Shown: one piece after another, positions 1-7,587 of the stretch
Layout: each line of letters opens with the position of its first letter
How positions within the stretch are numbered: the stretch's first letter is position 1
Origin: Actinokineospora iranica
Lineage (GTDB): Bacteria > Actinomycetota > Actinomycetes > Mycobacteriales > Pseudonocardiaceae
DNA: 64,000 nucleotides
NCBI RefSeq assembly: GCF_900101685.1
Contig: NZ_FMZZ01000003.1
Coordinates: 62,001 to 126,000, forward strand
Reading direction: 5' to 3'
Position numbers and translations under genes: made by a program
The notes under the pieces: model-generated
Databases searched by the model: none
What the model was told of the DNA's origin: nothing
Seen by the model: the letters and a program-made list of their open reading frames with translations, nothing else

Positions 1-1077
1 GAAGTGCTCGCGGACGAACGCGCCGTCGTTGGCCTTGTAGGTCTGGTAGTCGCCGTCGGGGGTGGTGTTCATCAGGTTGACCAGGGCGCCGTCGCGGTCG
101 GCGTGCAGCAGCCCGTCCCACTCGCGGCCCCAGATGACCTTGATGACGTTCCAGCCCGCGCCGCGGAAGAACGCCTCCAGCTCCTGGATGATCTTGCCGT
201 TGCCCCGGACCGGGCCGTCGAGCCGCTGCAGGTTGCAGTTGATGACGAAGGTCAGGTTGTCGAGCTGCTCGTTGGCCGCGACGTGGATGAGGCCGCGCGA
301 CTCCGGCTCGTCCATCTCGCCGTCGCCGAGGAACGCCCACACGCGCTTGTCCGCGGTGTCGGCGATGCCCCGGTCGTGCAGGTAGCGGTTGAACCGGGCC
401 TGGTAGATGGCGTTCATCGGCCCCAGGCCCATGGAGACCGTGGGGAACTCCCAGAAGTCGGGCATCAGGCGCGGGTGCGGGTAGGACGGCAGGCCGCCGC
501 CGGGGCCAGCGTGCGAGAACTCCTGGCGGAAGCCGTCGAGCTGCGCCGTGGAGAGCCTGCCCTCCAGGAACGCGCGCGCGTAGATGCCGGGGGACGCGTG
601 CCCCTGCACGTAAATCTGGTCCCCCCCGCCCGGGTGGTTCTTACCGCGGAAGAACCAGTTGAACCCGACCTCGTAGAGCGCGGCCGACGACGCGTACGTC
701 GAGATGTGGCCGCCGACACCGACGCCGGGGCGCTGCGCCCGGTGCACCGTCATCGCCGCGTTCCACCTGATCCAGGCCCGGTAGCGGCGCTCCACCTCCT
801 CGTCGCCCGGGAACCAGGGCTCTCGCTCGGTGGGGATGGTGTTGACGTAGTCCGTGCTGGTCAGGGCGGGCACGCCGACGTGCCGTTCCCTGGCGCGCTC
901 TAGCAAGCGCAGCATCAGGTAGCGCGCACGCTGCTGACCGCCGCCCGAAAGCGCGGCGTCGAAGGACTCCAGCCATTCGGCTGTCTCCTCCGGGTCGATG
1001 TCCGGCAGGTGCGCGGCGAGGCCGTCGCGGATGACGCGAACGCGCTCGGGTGCGGGCCTGCTGTTCTGGGTGGCCAA
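1..1077 (-). CDS. aceE: Pyruvate dehydrogenase E1 component (AceE), N-terminal 359 residues, runs off the window
   Basis: This is the thiamine-diphosphate-dependent E1 subunit of the homodimeric type, which decarboxylates pyruvate and acetylates the lipoyl E2. The translated part reads as a continuous AceE N-terminus. The ThDP/Mg motif GDGEMDEPE begins near residue 251 and its partner Asn lies in the [10 protein letters not shown] stretch. Actinobacterial AceE is about 900 residues, so roughly 60 percent lies beyond base 1. I chose the TTG at 1077 because GGAG lies six bases upstream and the protein then starts [13 protein letters not shown], as expected for the family. No in-frame ATG fits better. 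It is divergent from the DUF3052 gene across a 300-base gap. The family is certain; the exact start is less so. Confidence 0.95.
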   Translation of the reverse strand, partial: MATQNSRPAPERVRVIRDGLAAHLPDIDPEETAEWLESFDAALSGGGQQRARYLMLRLLERARERHVGVPALTSTDYVNTIPTEREPWFPGDEEVERRYRAWIRWNAAMTVHRAQRPGVGVGGHISTYASSAALYEVGFNWFFRGKNHPGGGDQIYVQGHASPGIYARAFLEGRLSTAQLDGFRQEFSHAGPGGGLPSYPHPRLMPDFWEFPTVSMGLGPMNAIYQARFNRYLHDRGIADTADKRVWAFLGDGEMDEPESRGLIHVAANEQLDNLTFVINCNLQRLDGPVRGNGKIIQELEAFFRGAGWNVIKVIWGREWDGLLHADRDGALVNLMNTTPDGDYQTYKANDGAFVREHF

Positions 1078-1377
1078 CTGGAGCTCCAGCCTGGGTCGAG
1101 GTCGGATTTCGCGCGCGTGGGTAACACGCGGGCGGGTGACACTCTGCCATGTTCGTCTGAATCGACGCTGACGTCATCGTTACTGGTCAGTACGGGTATG
1201 TTGGGACCCTCGGACGGTCCGCACCGGACCGGGACACGGCGTGTCGGACAGCAGACGGTTGCGCAGGTGGCCACTGTCAGTGTTCGCTATCGCCTAACCG
1301 AACAGGGAAGACGCGGCCGAAGGACCTGAGGAAGGGCCCGGACCACCGCGACGAAGCACAACTGGAGGAGTGACACC
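1078..1377. other. Divergent intergenic region between aceE and the DUF3052 gene
   Basis: These 300 bases separate two divergent genes and must hold both promoters. I see a good GGAGGAG ribosome site at 1364-1370 for the plus-strand gene. I cannot assign clear -35/-10 boxes, an operator or a convincing small gene. Confidence 0.5.
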
Positions 1378-1809
1378 GTGGTGGCCGCGGGAGACGCCGG
1401 GAACGCCGGCGTCGCCGACATGCTGGGGATTGACGAGGGCACCATTGTCCAGGAGATCGGCTGGGACGAGGACGTCGACGACGACCTCCGCGCCGCCATC
1501 GAGGAGCGCATCGGCTCCGATCTCCTCGATGAGGACGCCGACGAGGTCGTCGACGTCGTGCTGCTGTGGTGGCGCGAGGGCGACGGGGACCTGGTCGACG
1601 CGCTGATGGACGCGATCGGCCCACTCGCCGACAACGGCGTGATCTGGGTCCTGACCCCGAAGACGGGCCGCCCCGGCTACGTCGAACCCAGCGAAATCGC
1701 CGAGGCGGGGCCCACAGCGGGGCTCGCCCAGACCTCCAGCGTCAGCGTCGGAGACGACTGGTCCGGCACTCGGCTGGTTTCACCGAAGTCGGTGAAGACC
1801 AAGCGTTAG
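1378..1809 (+). CDS. DUF3052 family protein
   Basis: This acidic 143-residue protein belongs to the actinobacterial DUF3052 family (mycobacterial Rv2239c type), whose function is unknown. The N-terminal half is very rich in Asp and Glu and carries VVLLWWREGDGDLVDAL. The C-terminal half has the conserved GVIWVLTPKTGRPGYVEPSEI segment and a short basic end. The GTG start at 1378 follows GGAGGAG (1364-1370) by seven bases. The order aceE, DUF3052, ahpE is the one known from mycobacteria, which supports the assignment. No membrane segment or catalytic motif is visible. Confidence 0.88.
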   Translation: MVAAGDAGNAGVADMLGIDEGTIVQEIGWDEDVDDDLRAAIEERIGSDLLDEDADEVVDVVLLWWREGDGDLVDALMDAIGPLADNGVIWVLTPKTGRPGYVEPSEIAEAGPTAGLAQTSSVSVGDDWSGTRLVSPKSVKTKR

Positions 1810-1860
1810 CCCACAGGCCGAACACCCGGGCGAGGACCCGTCCGGGTGGCTTAGGCTGTG

Positions 1861-1919
1861 CACAGGCAGGGCTCCGATAGCCCACAGGCAGGGCTCCGAT
1901 AGCCCACAGGCAGGGCTCC
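1861..1919. repeat. Tandem 22-bp direct repeat, 2.7 copies, upstream of ahpE
   Basis: Identical 22-base units occupy 1861-1882 and 1883-1904, followed by a partial copy of 15 bases (1905-1919). Each unit starts CACAGGCAGGG and ends GATAGCC. The array ends 50 bases before the ahpE start, so it sits in the promoter or leader region of the peroxiredoxin gene. Confidence 0.9.
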
Positions 1920-1969
1920 ACAGTCAGTCTCGGCGCGGTTGCGCGCCCGCATCCAGGAGGAAACCGGGT

Positions 1970-2428
1970 ATGGCGGTCGAGGTCGGTTCGAAGGCTCCGG
2001 ACTTCACGCTCAACGACTACAACAAGCAGCCGGTCACGCTCTCCCAGTTCCAGGGCGAGAAGAACGTGCTGCTGGTGTTCTACCCGTTCGCGTTCAGCGG
2101 CATCTGCCAGGGCGAGCTGTGCCAGGTCCGCGACGAGATCGCCGAGTACACCGACCACAACGTCCAGGTCATCGGCGTCTCGGTGGACACCCCGTTCAGC
2201 CTCAAGGCGTGGGCGGAGCAGCAGGGCTACACGTTCCCCCTGCTGTCGGACTTCTGGCCGCACGGCGCCGTCGCCACCACCTACGGCGTCTTCAACGAGG
2301 CGGCGGGCCTGGCCAACCGCGGCACCTTCCTGATCGACACCACCGGCACCGTCCGCTTCGCCGAGATCAACGCCCCCGGCGAAGCCCGCGACCAGGACGC
2401 GTGGAAGAAGGCGGTCACCACGCTCTGA
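1970..2428 (+). CDS. ahpE: AhpE-type peroxiredoxin
   Basis: This 152-residue thioredoxin-fold peroxidase reduces hydroperoxides and peroxynitrite in the cytoplasm. The peroxiredoxin active-site pattern is present: Pro39, Ser43 and peroxidatic Cys46 in PFAFSGICQGELC. A second Cys at 51 lies close by, as in mycobacterial AhpE, which works as a one-Cys enzyme reduced by mycothiol/mycoredoxin or thioredoxin. Length matches the family (about 153). The ATG follows an AGGAGG-like site (AGGAGGAAACC). It is preceded by the short tandem repeat at 1861-1919 and by the DUF3052 gene, the same order as in mycobacteria. Confidence 0.92.
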   Translation: MAVEVGSKAPDFTLNDYNKQPVTLSQFQGEKNVLLVFYPFAFSGICQGELCQVRDEIAEYTDHNVQVIGVSVDTPFSLKAWAEQQGYTFPLLSDFWPHGAVATTYGVFNEAAGLANRGTFLIDTTGTVRFAEINAPGEARDQDAWKKAVTTL

Positions 2429-2469
2429 CCCCCCACGACCGGCGCCGGAACGACCCGACGCCGGTCGGC

Positions 2470-2541
2470 GGGCGCATAGCTCAGCGGGAGAGCACTCGGC
2501 TTACACCCGAGCGGTCGCAGGTTCGAATCCTGCTGCGCCCA
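2470..2541 (+). tRNA. tRNA-Val (anticodon UAC)
   Basis: A full cloverleaf can be folded. The acceptor stem GGGCGCA pairs with TGCGCCC and the discriminator is A2541. The D arm is GCTC/GAGC, the anticodon stem CTCGG/CCGAG has loop CTTACAC, and the T arm is GCAGG/CCTGC with loop TTCGAAT. The anticodon TAC lies at 2502-2504. The 3' CCA is not encoded. It lies 41 bases after ahpE. Confidence 0.96.
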
Positions 2542-2594
2542 CGGGCTCGGGCGACGTGTGTCCGCGGAAAGCGCGGACCGCGTCGCCCGTCGTC

Positions 2595-2624
2595 GTATCT
2601 GGGGGCCGAGTATCTGGGGGCCGA
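2595..2624. repeat. 15-bp tandem duplication after tRNA-Val
   Basis: GTATCTGGGGGCCGA occurs twice back to back at 2595-2609 and 2610-2624. The second copy forms the left arm of the hairpin at 2614-2632. Confidence 0.85.
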
Positions 2625-2632
2625 GCCCCCAG
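2614..2632 (+). terminator. Hairpin, probable tRNA-Val terminator
   Basis: CTGGGGGC (2614-2621) pairs perfectly with GCCCCCAG (2625-2632) around a CGA loop, 73 bases after the tRNA. There is no T-run, as is usual in high-GC actinobacteria. Confidence 0.5.
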
Positions 2633-2667
2633 ACCCCCACGGTGCGTGATCTCCCGACCCAGCGTGG

Positions 2668-3033
2668 TTGCGGCCCCCGTCATCGGTCTACGGCTACGTC
2701 TGGTCCGCCCACGACCGCCGGGGATATTCGGAAAACGGCTCGCTGAACTCGGCGGGCGAATACAAGCGCGGGCGCAGCGGCGGTTGGCCGACAGCGGCCG
2801 TCCCGTCATCGATGGTGAGCTTTAGCGGCCTCGGGGCGGGTGCGACCACGGGACGACACGACCGACCCGCCCACGCCGCCGAGTCGGGCGGCAGCGTGAC
2901 GGTGGCCGAACTCGTGGCACAAGCCCTGCGGGACGGCAGGCCGATCCGACTGGCCCGGCCCGCTGGGGACCAGGAAGCCCGGCACGACGAGGAATGGCCG
3001 ACGGACGTCCTACCGCGTGTCGACGCGACTTAG
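2668..3033 (+). pseudogene. Possible degenerate or unknown coding stretch downstream of tRNA-Val
   Basis: Two overlapping frames look partly protein-like but neither makes a convincing whole gene. One frame, ending at 2825, finishes with a helical basic segment (RLAELGGRIQARAQRRL). The other, with an ATG at 2812 overlapping that stop, ends at 3033 and contains VTVAELVAQALRDGRP. Codon third positions in the last 120 bases are GC-rich but less so than in neighbouring genes. I do not recognise a family. It may be a remnant of a gene left by integration beside the tRNA, or noncoding. The rest of 2542-3164 holds only the hairpins listed separately. Confidence 0.25.
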
Positions 3034-3106
3034 CGCCCTTTCGGGACGCGGCGCGGCCTGCCGCGATGTGTGCGTCACGGGCCGAGTTGCCTTGCCGGGC
3101 GGTTTC

Positions 3107-3146
3107 GTCCTCGTGCCGGGCGTGACCGTCGGCGCGGCACGAGGAC
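3107..3146. terminator. Stem-loop between convergent units
   Basis: GTCCTCGTGCCG (3107-3118) is the exact reverse complement of CGGCACGAGGAC (3135-3146), giving a 12-bp stem with a 16-base loop. It lies just past the end of the minus-strand gene at 3165 and is a likely terminator. Confidence 0.65.
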
Positions 3147-3164
3147 GGTCCGGCGCTGTGTGTT

Positions 3165-3728
3165 TCAGGCCGCCGCCACCGAGTCCAGGCGGAGCAGGTG
3201 GAATTCGTCGCCCGCGGTCAGGACGACCATGAACGCGTCGTCCTGGTGGGTCGGGTCCAGGGCGAGGTCGAACGGGCCGGGCTTGACCGGGCCGTCGGCG
3301 ACCACGTCGGTGTTCCAGCCCGCGTCGGTCAGCGTGCGGTACACCTCTATCCGCAGCGGGCCCCCGGCGCGGATCGTCGCGGTGAGGCGCAGGCCGTCGG
3401 CATCCGGGACGAGCCGGGGGTCGGTGATCCGGGGTTCCGCCGGGTCGAGCGCGGACAGGATCTGGCGGACCGCGACCGGCGCGAACGCGTCGAGGAACCG
3501 CAGGTTTGGGTTCGCGCGGCCGAACTCCCGCCGCAGGTGCTCGGTGACCGGGCCGACGGCGCCCGAGCCGAACACGACCAGTCGGTAGTCGTGCGGGTCG
3601 AACAGGGTGTCGGCGTGTTCCGGGTCGGTCGAGGTGACCGCGTGGATGCCGTGGCTTTCCAGTTCCTTGGCAATGCCCTCGGCGACGGCCGCGACCCGGC
3701 CCAGGATGAGGATTGGCTTCTCAGTCAT
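3165..3728 (-). CDS. Hypothetical protein with an N-terminal alpha/beta (receiver- or Rossmann-like) segment
   Basis: This 187-residue soluble protein has no signal peptide. Residues 1-75 read as alternating strands and helices (PILILGRVAAVAEGIAKEL, then YRLVVFGSGAVG), resembling a nucleotide-binding or receiver-like fold, but without the usual phospho-acceptor set. The C-terminal half looks like a beta-rich domain ending DEFHLLRLDSVAAA. I do not recognise the family. The ATG at 3728 begins six bases after the predicted -10 box, so the mRNA is probably leaderless. The promoter upstream has MerR-type geometry (see the separate entry), suggesting induction by a metal, thiol or redox signal. No MerR gene is in the window. 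Confidence 0.75.
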   Translation of the reverse strand: MTEKPILILGRVAAVAEGIAKELESHGIHAVTSTDPEHADTLFDPHDYRLVVFGSGAVGPVTEHLRREFGRANPNLRFLDAFAPVAVRQILSALDPAEPRITDPRLVPDADGLRLTATIRAGGPLRIEVYRTLTDAGWNTDVVADGPVKPGPFDLALDPTHQDDAFMVVLTAGDEFHLLRLDSVAAA

Positions 3729-3734
3729 GCCCCC

Positions 3735-3765
3735 ATCGTGCGCCCTCCACTTAACTGGAGGTCAA
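3735..3765 (-). promoter_or_regulatory. MerR-type promoter with long spacer and central dyad
   Basis: On the minus strand, a -35 box TTGACC (3765-3760) and a -10-like CACGAT (3740-3735) are separated by 19 bases. A perfect dyad, CCTCCA (3744-3749) and TGGAGG (3756-3761) on the plus strand, spans the spacer. A 19-base spacer with a centred dyad is the hallmark of promoters activated by MerR-family regulators. The start codon at 3728 falls where transcription would begin. Confidence 0.6.
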
Positions 3766-3768
3766 GGG

Positions 3769-5643
3769 TCACCAGGTGAGCAGAGCCGAGCGCACCTGTT
3801 CCCGGAACAGCTCTCCGCGCATGTGGGCCACGGTCTGGTCGAAGGCCGTCGTCGCGCACCCGGAGCAGTAGTGCAGGTTGTTCACGAACCAGCCGTAGAC
3901 GAACGGGCGCTCGCCGTAGGTGCTCGCGCCGGTCTTGACCGGCAGCGCCAACCGGCCCGCGATGGTGCGCACGTAGAGATGTCCGCTGGTGCACGTGGTT
4001 CCCTGCTCCGTGGTGCAGGGAATGTTGTAGCCGCCCGCCTTGTGGTGGTTGCGCATCCGGCTGAGGAAGTCCGCGACGACCGCGCCCTTGCCCAGCGCGT
4101 CGGCCTCCTGCTGGACGACGGCCCGCAGTTCGGCGTTGGCGGTGTTCATCGGCCCGAAGAAGGCGTCGCGGTGCTGAGGGGACAGCAGCAGGCCCCGCTC
4201 GATGGACTCGTAGAAGACACCCATGTCGACCAAGGTGGTGCTGTTGCGCTTGCCGTTGAGCCAGGCGCAGCCGATGTTCTCCTGGTGGATGGTGGTGTTC
4301 TTCATCCCGGCGAGAGCGGCGGCGTTCTGGATCGCGGACACGTCCTGGTAGCGCAGCACGATTCCCCGGGTGGTCCGGTTGTCCGAGATCCGCATCATCT
4401 CGGTCCGGCCCCAGTCGAGCGTCCGAGTCACCTGGTTGGCCTGTGTCTCGTCCTCGGGGATGGGACATGCCGACGACGTGCCCTTGTTGTACGGGCTGTT
4501 CGGGTAGTTGTAGAAGACGAAATCGGAGTCGAGGGAGTCCGTGCCGCCCGCCACTCGCCGGATGACCTCGAAGTTGTGCACGGCCTTGATCGCGCTGGCA
4601 GGCTCCCATTTCTTGTTCCGGTGCAGGAAGACCTGCTCGTTCGCGCCGACCCGCTTCAGATAGAACCCGTACTCGGCGTCCGGCAGCGCGGTCGCGGGAT
4701 TGTCGAAGCCCGTCTCGAAGATCCCCGTCAGCCTGCGGGACTCCGCGGCCACGTTGTCGATCAGGACGACGGAGTAGACCGGTTGACCGCCGCTGTGGTG
4801 CTCCTCGATGTCCACGATCCGGGCGTTGTGCTGGAGTGCCAGGTCCAGTGCCTGGGTCGAGGAAGACAGCCCGAGATAGTGGCGCCAGTACTTCTCGTCG
4901 GCGCCCGCGTTCCGCACCAGGACGACGTTGTAGTTGCCGTTGTCCGCGCGGTCCAGGGTGGTGATCCGGCCGCCGAACGCGCTGATCTTCTCCGCGAGCG
5001 CGGTCGGCGACTGGTTGAACCAGTACTGCCACGGCTTGGCGTCCGCGCCGGTGTTGGCGACCATGACGACCGCGTACGACGTGCCGCCGTCCACGGCGTA
5101 CCCGTCCAGGGCGACCAGCCGCTTCGGCGTTCCCGTCTCGGCGAGCCGTTCGGCGATGAACGCGGGCGTCGCCCGTGGCCACCACCACCAGGTCCGGGCC
5201 GCGCTCCCGGTGTTGGACACCAGGACGACGGCGAAGCGCACCGCGCCGTCCACCAGGTGCGGCTCGATGTCGATGAGCCTGCCCTGGTGCTCGGTGATCT
5301 TGGCGGTGACCTCGGCCTCGGTGAGCGCCGGGTACCACCACCAGTCGGGGACCGCGTACGCCCCGGTGTCGCGCACCATCGTCGCGGTGAACAGCCCGGT
5401 GCCGGACACCTCGACATCGGTGATCCGCGCGCCGTTTTCGGCGGCCTTGGCGGTCAGGAAGGCCGCGTTCGCGTCCGGGTAGAGCCACCACCCGGTTGGC
5501 GTCGAGACTGACCGGTCATCGGTCAGCGCGGTGGTGTCCGCGGCAGCCGAGGGCGGCAACGCCATTATCAGCGCGAGCACCGACAAGAGCACCGCGACTA
5601 CCGCTGTTTCCCGCTGAACCGGAAAATCCCCCCGAATCCTCAT
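3769..5643 (-). CDS. Secreted tandem-repeat protein with serine beta-lactamase-type hydrolase domain (polyglycine-hydrolase-like)
   Basis: The 624-residue product has a signal peptide (hydrophobic residues 14-29, cleavage likely after PPSAAA near 35). Residues 50-300 hold five imperfect repeats of about 50 residues. Most open with W(W)xYP- or WWW-like aromatic clusters and each carries an AVVxVxNTG-like strand, as in the bacterial tandem repeat domain 1 family. The C-terminal half carries the serine-hydrolase signatures of the beta-lactamase/DD-peptidase fold: SxxK at Ser350-Lys353, SDN at 420-422 and KTG at 570-572. This architecture matches polyglycine hydrolases, so a secreted peptidase or esterase is more likely than antibiotic resistance (inference). 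I chose the ATG at 5643; GTG 5649 and TTG 5652 are alternatives. It lies 33 bases after dedA on the same strand. Confidence 0.85.
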   Translation of the reverse strand: MRIRGDFPVQRETAVVAVLLSVLALIMALPPSAAADTTALTDDRSVSTPTGWWLYPDANAAFLTAKAAENGARITDVEVSGTGLFTATMVRDTGAYAVPDWWWYPALTEAEVTAKITEHQGRLIDIEPHLVDGAVRFAVVLVSNTGSAARTWWWWPRATPAFIAERLAETGTPKRLVALDGYAVDGGTSYAVVMVANTGADAKPWQYWFNQSPTALAEKISAFGGRITTLDRADNGNYNVVLVRNAGADEKYWRHYLGLSSSTQALDLALQHNARIVDIEEHHSGGQPVYSVVLIDNVAAESRRLTGIFETGFDNPATALPDAEYGFYLKRVGANEQVFLHRNKKWEPASAIKAVHNFEVIRRVAGGTDSLDSDFVFYNYPNSPYNKGTSSACPIPEDETQANQVTRTLDWGRTEMMRISDNRTTRGIVLRYQDVSAIQNAAALAGMKNTTIHQENIGCAWLNGKRNSTTLVDMGVFYESIERGLLLSPQHRDAFFGPMNTANAELRAVVQQEADALGKGAVVADFLSRMRNHHKAGGYNIPCTTEQGTTCTSGHLYVRTIAGRLALPVKTGASTYGERPFVYGWFVNNLHYCSGCATTAFDQTVAHMRGELFREQVRSALLTW

Positions 5644-5676
5644 GATCACCAACCTACCCGCGATTCGCCTCGCGGG

Positions 5677-6375
5677 TCAGCGGGCGGTTTCGAGTTCCGG
5701 GTCCTCGTCGGCGGCGCTCGCGGCCGGGACGGCCAGCGGGATGGACACGGGCTCGGCCGCGGCCTTCGCCTTCTTGCGCTTCTTGACCAGGTGGAGGACC
5801 ACGCCCGCCAGGATCACCAGGCCGAGCACGACCATGCCGCCGGTCGACAACATGCTCTCGATGCGCTTGGCGGCCTCGCCGAGAGCCGCGCCGATGCCGA
5901 TGTGGATGGCCGACCAGCACGCCGCGCCCGCGACAGCGGCGGGCAGGAACTTGCGGTACGGCAGGCCGGACGTGCCCGCCGCCGCCGGGGTCAGGGTGCG
6001 GACCACCGGCATGAACCGGGCGAAGAACACCGCCCACGCGCCACGCCGTTTGAGGATGTCGGTGGCCTTGTCCCAGCCCGCGGTCCCGTACTTCTGGATG
6101 AGCTTGGTGTCGCGCAGCCTCGGGCCGTACTTGCGGCCGATGCCGTAGCCGATCGAGTCGCCGATGCCCGCGCAGACGGTCACCACCGCCCACAGGATCA
6201 GGAACCGGGGCACGGTGGTCACCGTGGTGGCGGCGACCAGCAGGCCCGCTTCGCCGGGGGCGATGAAGCCCAGGCCGATGGTGCACTCGGCGAGCACGAG
6301 GCCGCCGGTGGCGGCGACCAAGGCGGGCTGCGGCAGCGCCTGCAGCCATTCGAGGACGTCGGTCAGCAAGGCCAC
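5677..6375 (-). CDS. DedA family membrane protein
   Basis: A 232-residue integral membrane protein of the DedA/VTT family, whose members are linked to phospholipid flipping and membrane homeostasis. Family marks are the N-terminal reentrant segment with LAECTIGLGFIAPGEA, the helix with GDSIGYGIGRKYG, and the signature FFARFMPVVRTLTPAAAG, whose arginines are essential in characterised members. A last helix near residues 177-195 is followed by a Lys-rich stretch (KKRKKAKAA) and an acidic tail. The GTG at 6375 is preceded by GAGGGGAATCC, a good ribosome site. It probably shares a transcript with the secreted hydrolase downstream. Confidence 0.92.
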   Translation of the reverse strand: MALLTDVLEWLQALPQPALVAATGGLVLAECTIGLGFIAPGEAGLLVAATTVTTVPRFLILWAVVTVCAGIGDSIGYGIGRKYGPRLRDTKLIQKYGTAGWDKATDILKRRGAWAVFFARFMPVVRTLTPAAAGTSGLPYRKFLPAAVAGAACWSAIHIGIGAALGEAAKRIESMLSTGGMVVLGLVILAGVVLHLVKKRKKAKAAAEPVSIPLAVPAASAADEDPELETAR

Positions 6376-6569
6376 GGTCGGATTCCCCTCCAGTATCGGC
6401 GCCTGCCGTCCGGCGCTCCCGCGAAGTCTCTCGCTTGGAGGCAGCTTGGCATAACAGGGTTCCCCCTGTGATCGGTCCGTGTTCCGATCTCAGGGTCAGC
6501 CTTTGGTCGTACGACTCACCGGGATAAGACCGTCTCGGTCAACCCCAAGACTCGCTGACGGGACGTGTC

Positions 6570-7571
6570 TCAGCGCTTGAGCAGGGCGGTGATCTCCTGG
6601 CTCGACTCGCCCGCCTCGGCGAGGTGGCGCAGGTTCTCCGGGACCTGCTCGCCGCGGTGCTCGACGGCCTGGGTGTAGAGGCGGCCCGCGCGGTAGGACG
6701 AGCGGACCAGGGGACCGGCCATGACGCCTGCGAAGCCGATGCGCTCGGCGGCTTCCTTGTGCGCCAGGAACTCTTCCGGCTTCACCCACCGGTCGATCGG
6801 GTGGTGGCGCAGGCTCGGGCGCAGGTACTGGGTGATGGTGATGATGTCGCAGCCCGCGGCGCGCAGGTCGCGCAGCGCGTCGGTGACCTCGTCCGGGGTC
6901 TCGCCCATGCCCAGGATCAGGTTGGACTTGGTGACCAGGCCGTAGTCCCGGGCGGCGGTGATGACCGCGAGCGAGCGCTCGTAGGTGAACGCCGGGCGGA
7001 TGCGCTTGAAGATGCGCGGCACCGTCTCCAGGTTGTGCGCGAGCACCTGCGGCCGGGACCCGAACACCTCGGCGAGCTGGTCGGGGTCGGCGTTGAAGTC
7101 CGGGATGAGCAGTTCGACGCCGGTGCCCGGGTTCAGCGCGTGGATCCGGCGCACGGTCTCGGCGTAGAGCCAGGCGCCGCCGTCGGACAGGTCGTCGCGG
7201 GCGACGCCGGTGACCGTCGAGTACCGCAGCCCCATGGCCTGCACCGACTCGGCGACCCGGCGCGGCTCCTCCCGGTCGAACTCGGCGGGCTTGCCGGTGT
7301 CGATCTGGCAGAAGTCGCAGCGCCGGGTGCACTGGTCGCCGCCGATGAGGAACGTGGCCTCGCGGTCTTCCCAGCACTCGTAGATGTTGGGACAGCCCGC
7401 CTCTTCGCAGACCGTGTGCAGGCCCTCGCGGCGGACCAGGCCCTTGAGCTCGCGGAACTCGGGGCCCATCTTCGCCCGGGTCTTGATCCAGGCGGGCTTC
7501 TTCTCGATCGGCGTCTGGCTGTTGCGCACTTCCAGGCGCAGCATCTTCCGACCCTCAGGGACGACCGTCAC
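6570..7571 (-). CDS. lipA: Lipoyl synthase (radical SAM)
   Basis: LipA inserts two sulfurs into octanoyl chains on the lipoyl domains of E2 and GcvH proteins. Both iron-sulfur sites are visible. The auxiliary cluster cysteines are C55, C60 and C66 in the [12 protein letters not shown] motif. The SAM-cluster CxxxCxxC is C81, C85 and C88. The conserved C-terminal RSSYRAG supplies the serine ligand of the auxiliary cluster. The 333-residue length is normal. The GTG start at 7571 matches the usual actinobacterial N-terminus ([13 protein letters not shown]). Unlike many genomes, lipB is not adjacent; it lies about 5.5 kb away at 13110. Substrates encoded nearby are SucB and, off-window, the pyruvate E2. 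Confidence 0.97.
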   Translation of the reverse strand: MTVVPEGRKMLRLEVRNSQTPIEKKPAWIKTRAKMGPEFRELKGLVRREGLHTVCEEAGCPNIYECWEDREATFLIGGDQCTRRCDFCQIDTGKPAEFDREEPRRVAESVQAMGLRYSTVTGVARDDLSDGGAWLYAETVRRIHALNPGTGVELLIPDFNADPDQLAEVFGSRPQVLAHNLETVPRIFKRIRPAFTYERSLAVITAARDYGLVTKSNLILGMGETPDEVTDALRDLRAAGCDIITITQYLRPSLRHHPIDRWVKPEEFLAHKEAAERIGFAGVMAGPLVRSSYRAGRLYTQAVEHRGEQVPENLRHLAEAGESSQEITALLKR

Positions 7572-7587
7572 CCGGCCAGGCTACGCC

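Noticed and set aside
4-903. Long plus-strand frame opposite aceE
   Set aside because: It is a GC-rich antisense shadow; the minus strand reads as a complete AceE N-terminus with the ThDP motif.
3769-5643. Reading the secreted hydrolase as an antibiotic-resistance beta-lactamase
   Set aside because: The size, the five N-terminal repeats and the spacing of SxxK, SDN and KTG fit polyglycine-hydrolase-like enzymes better; no class A Omega-loop ExxLN motif is evident.
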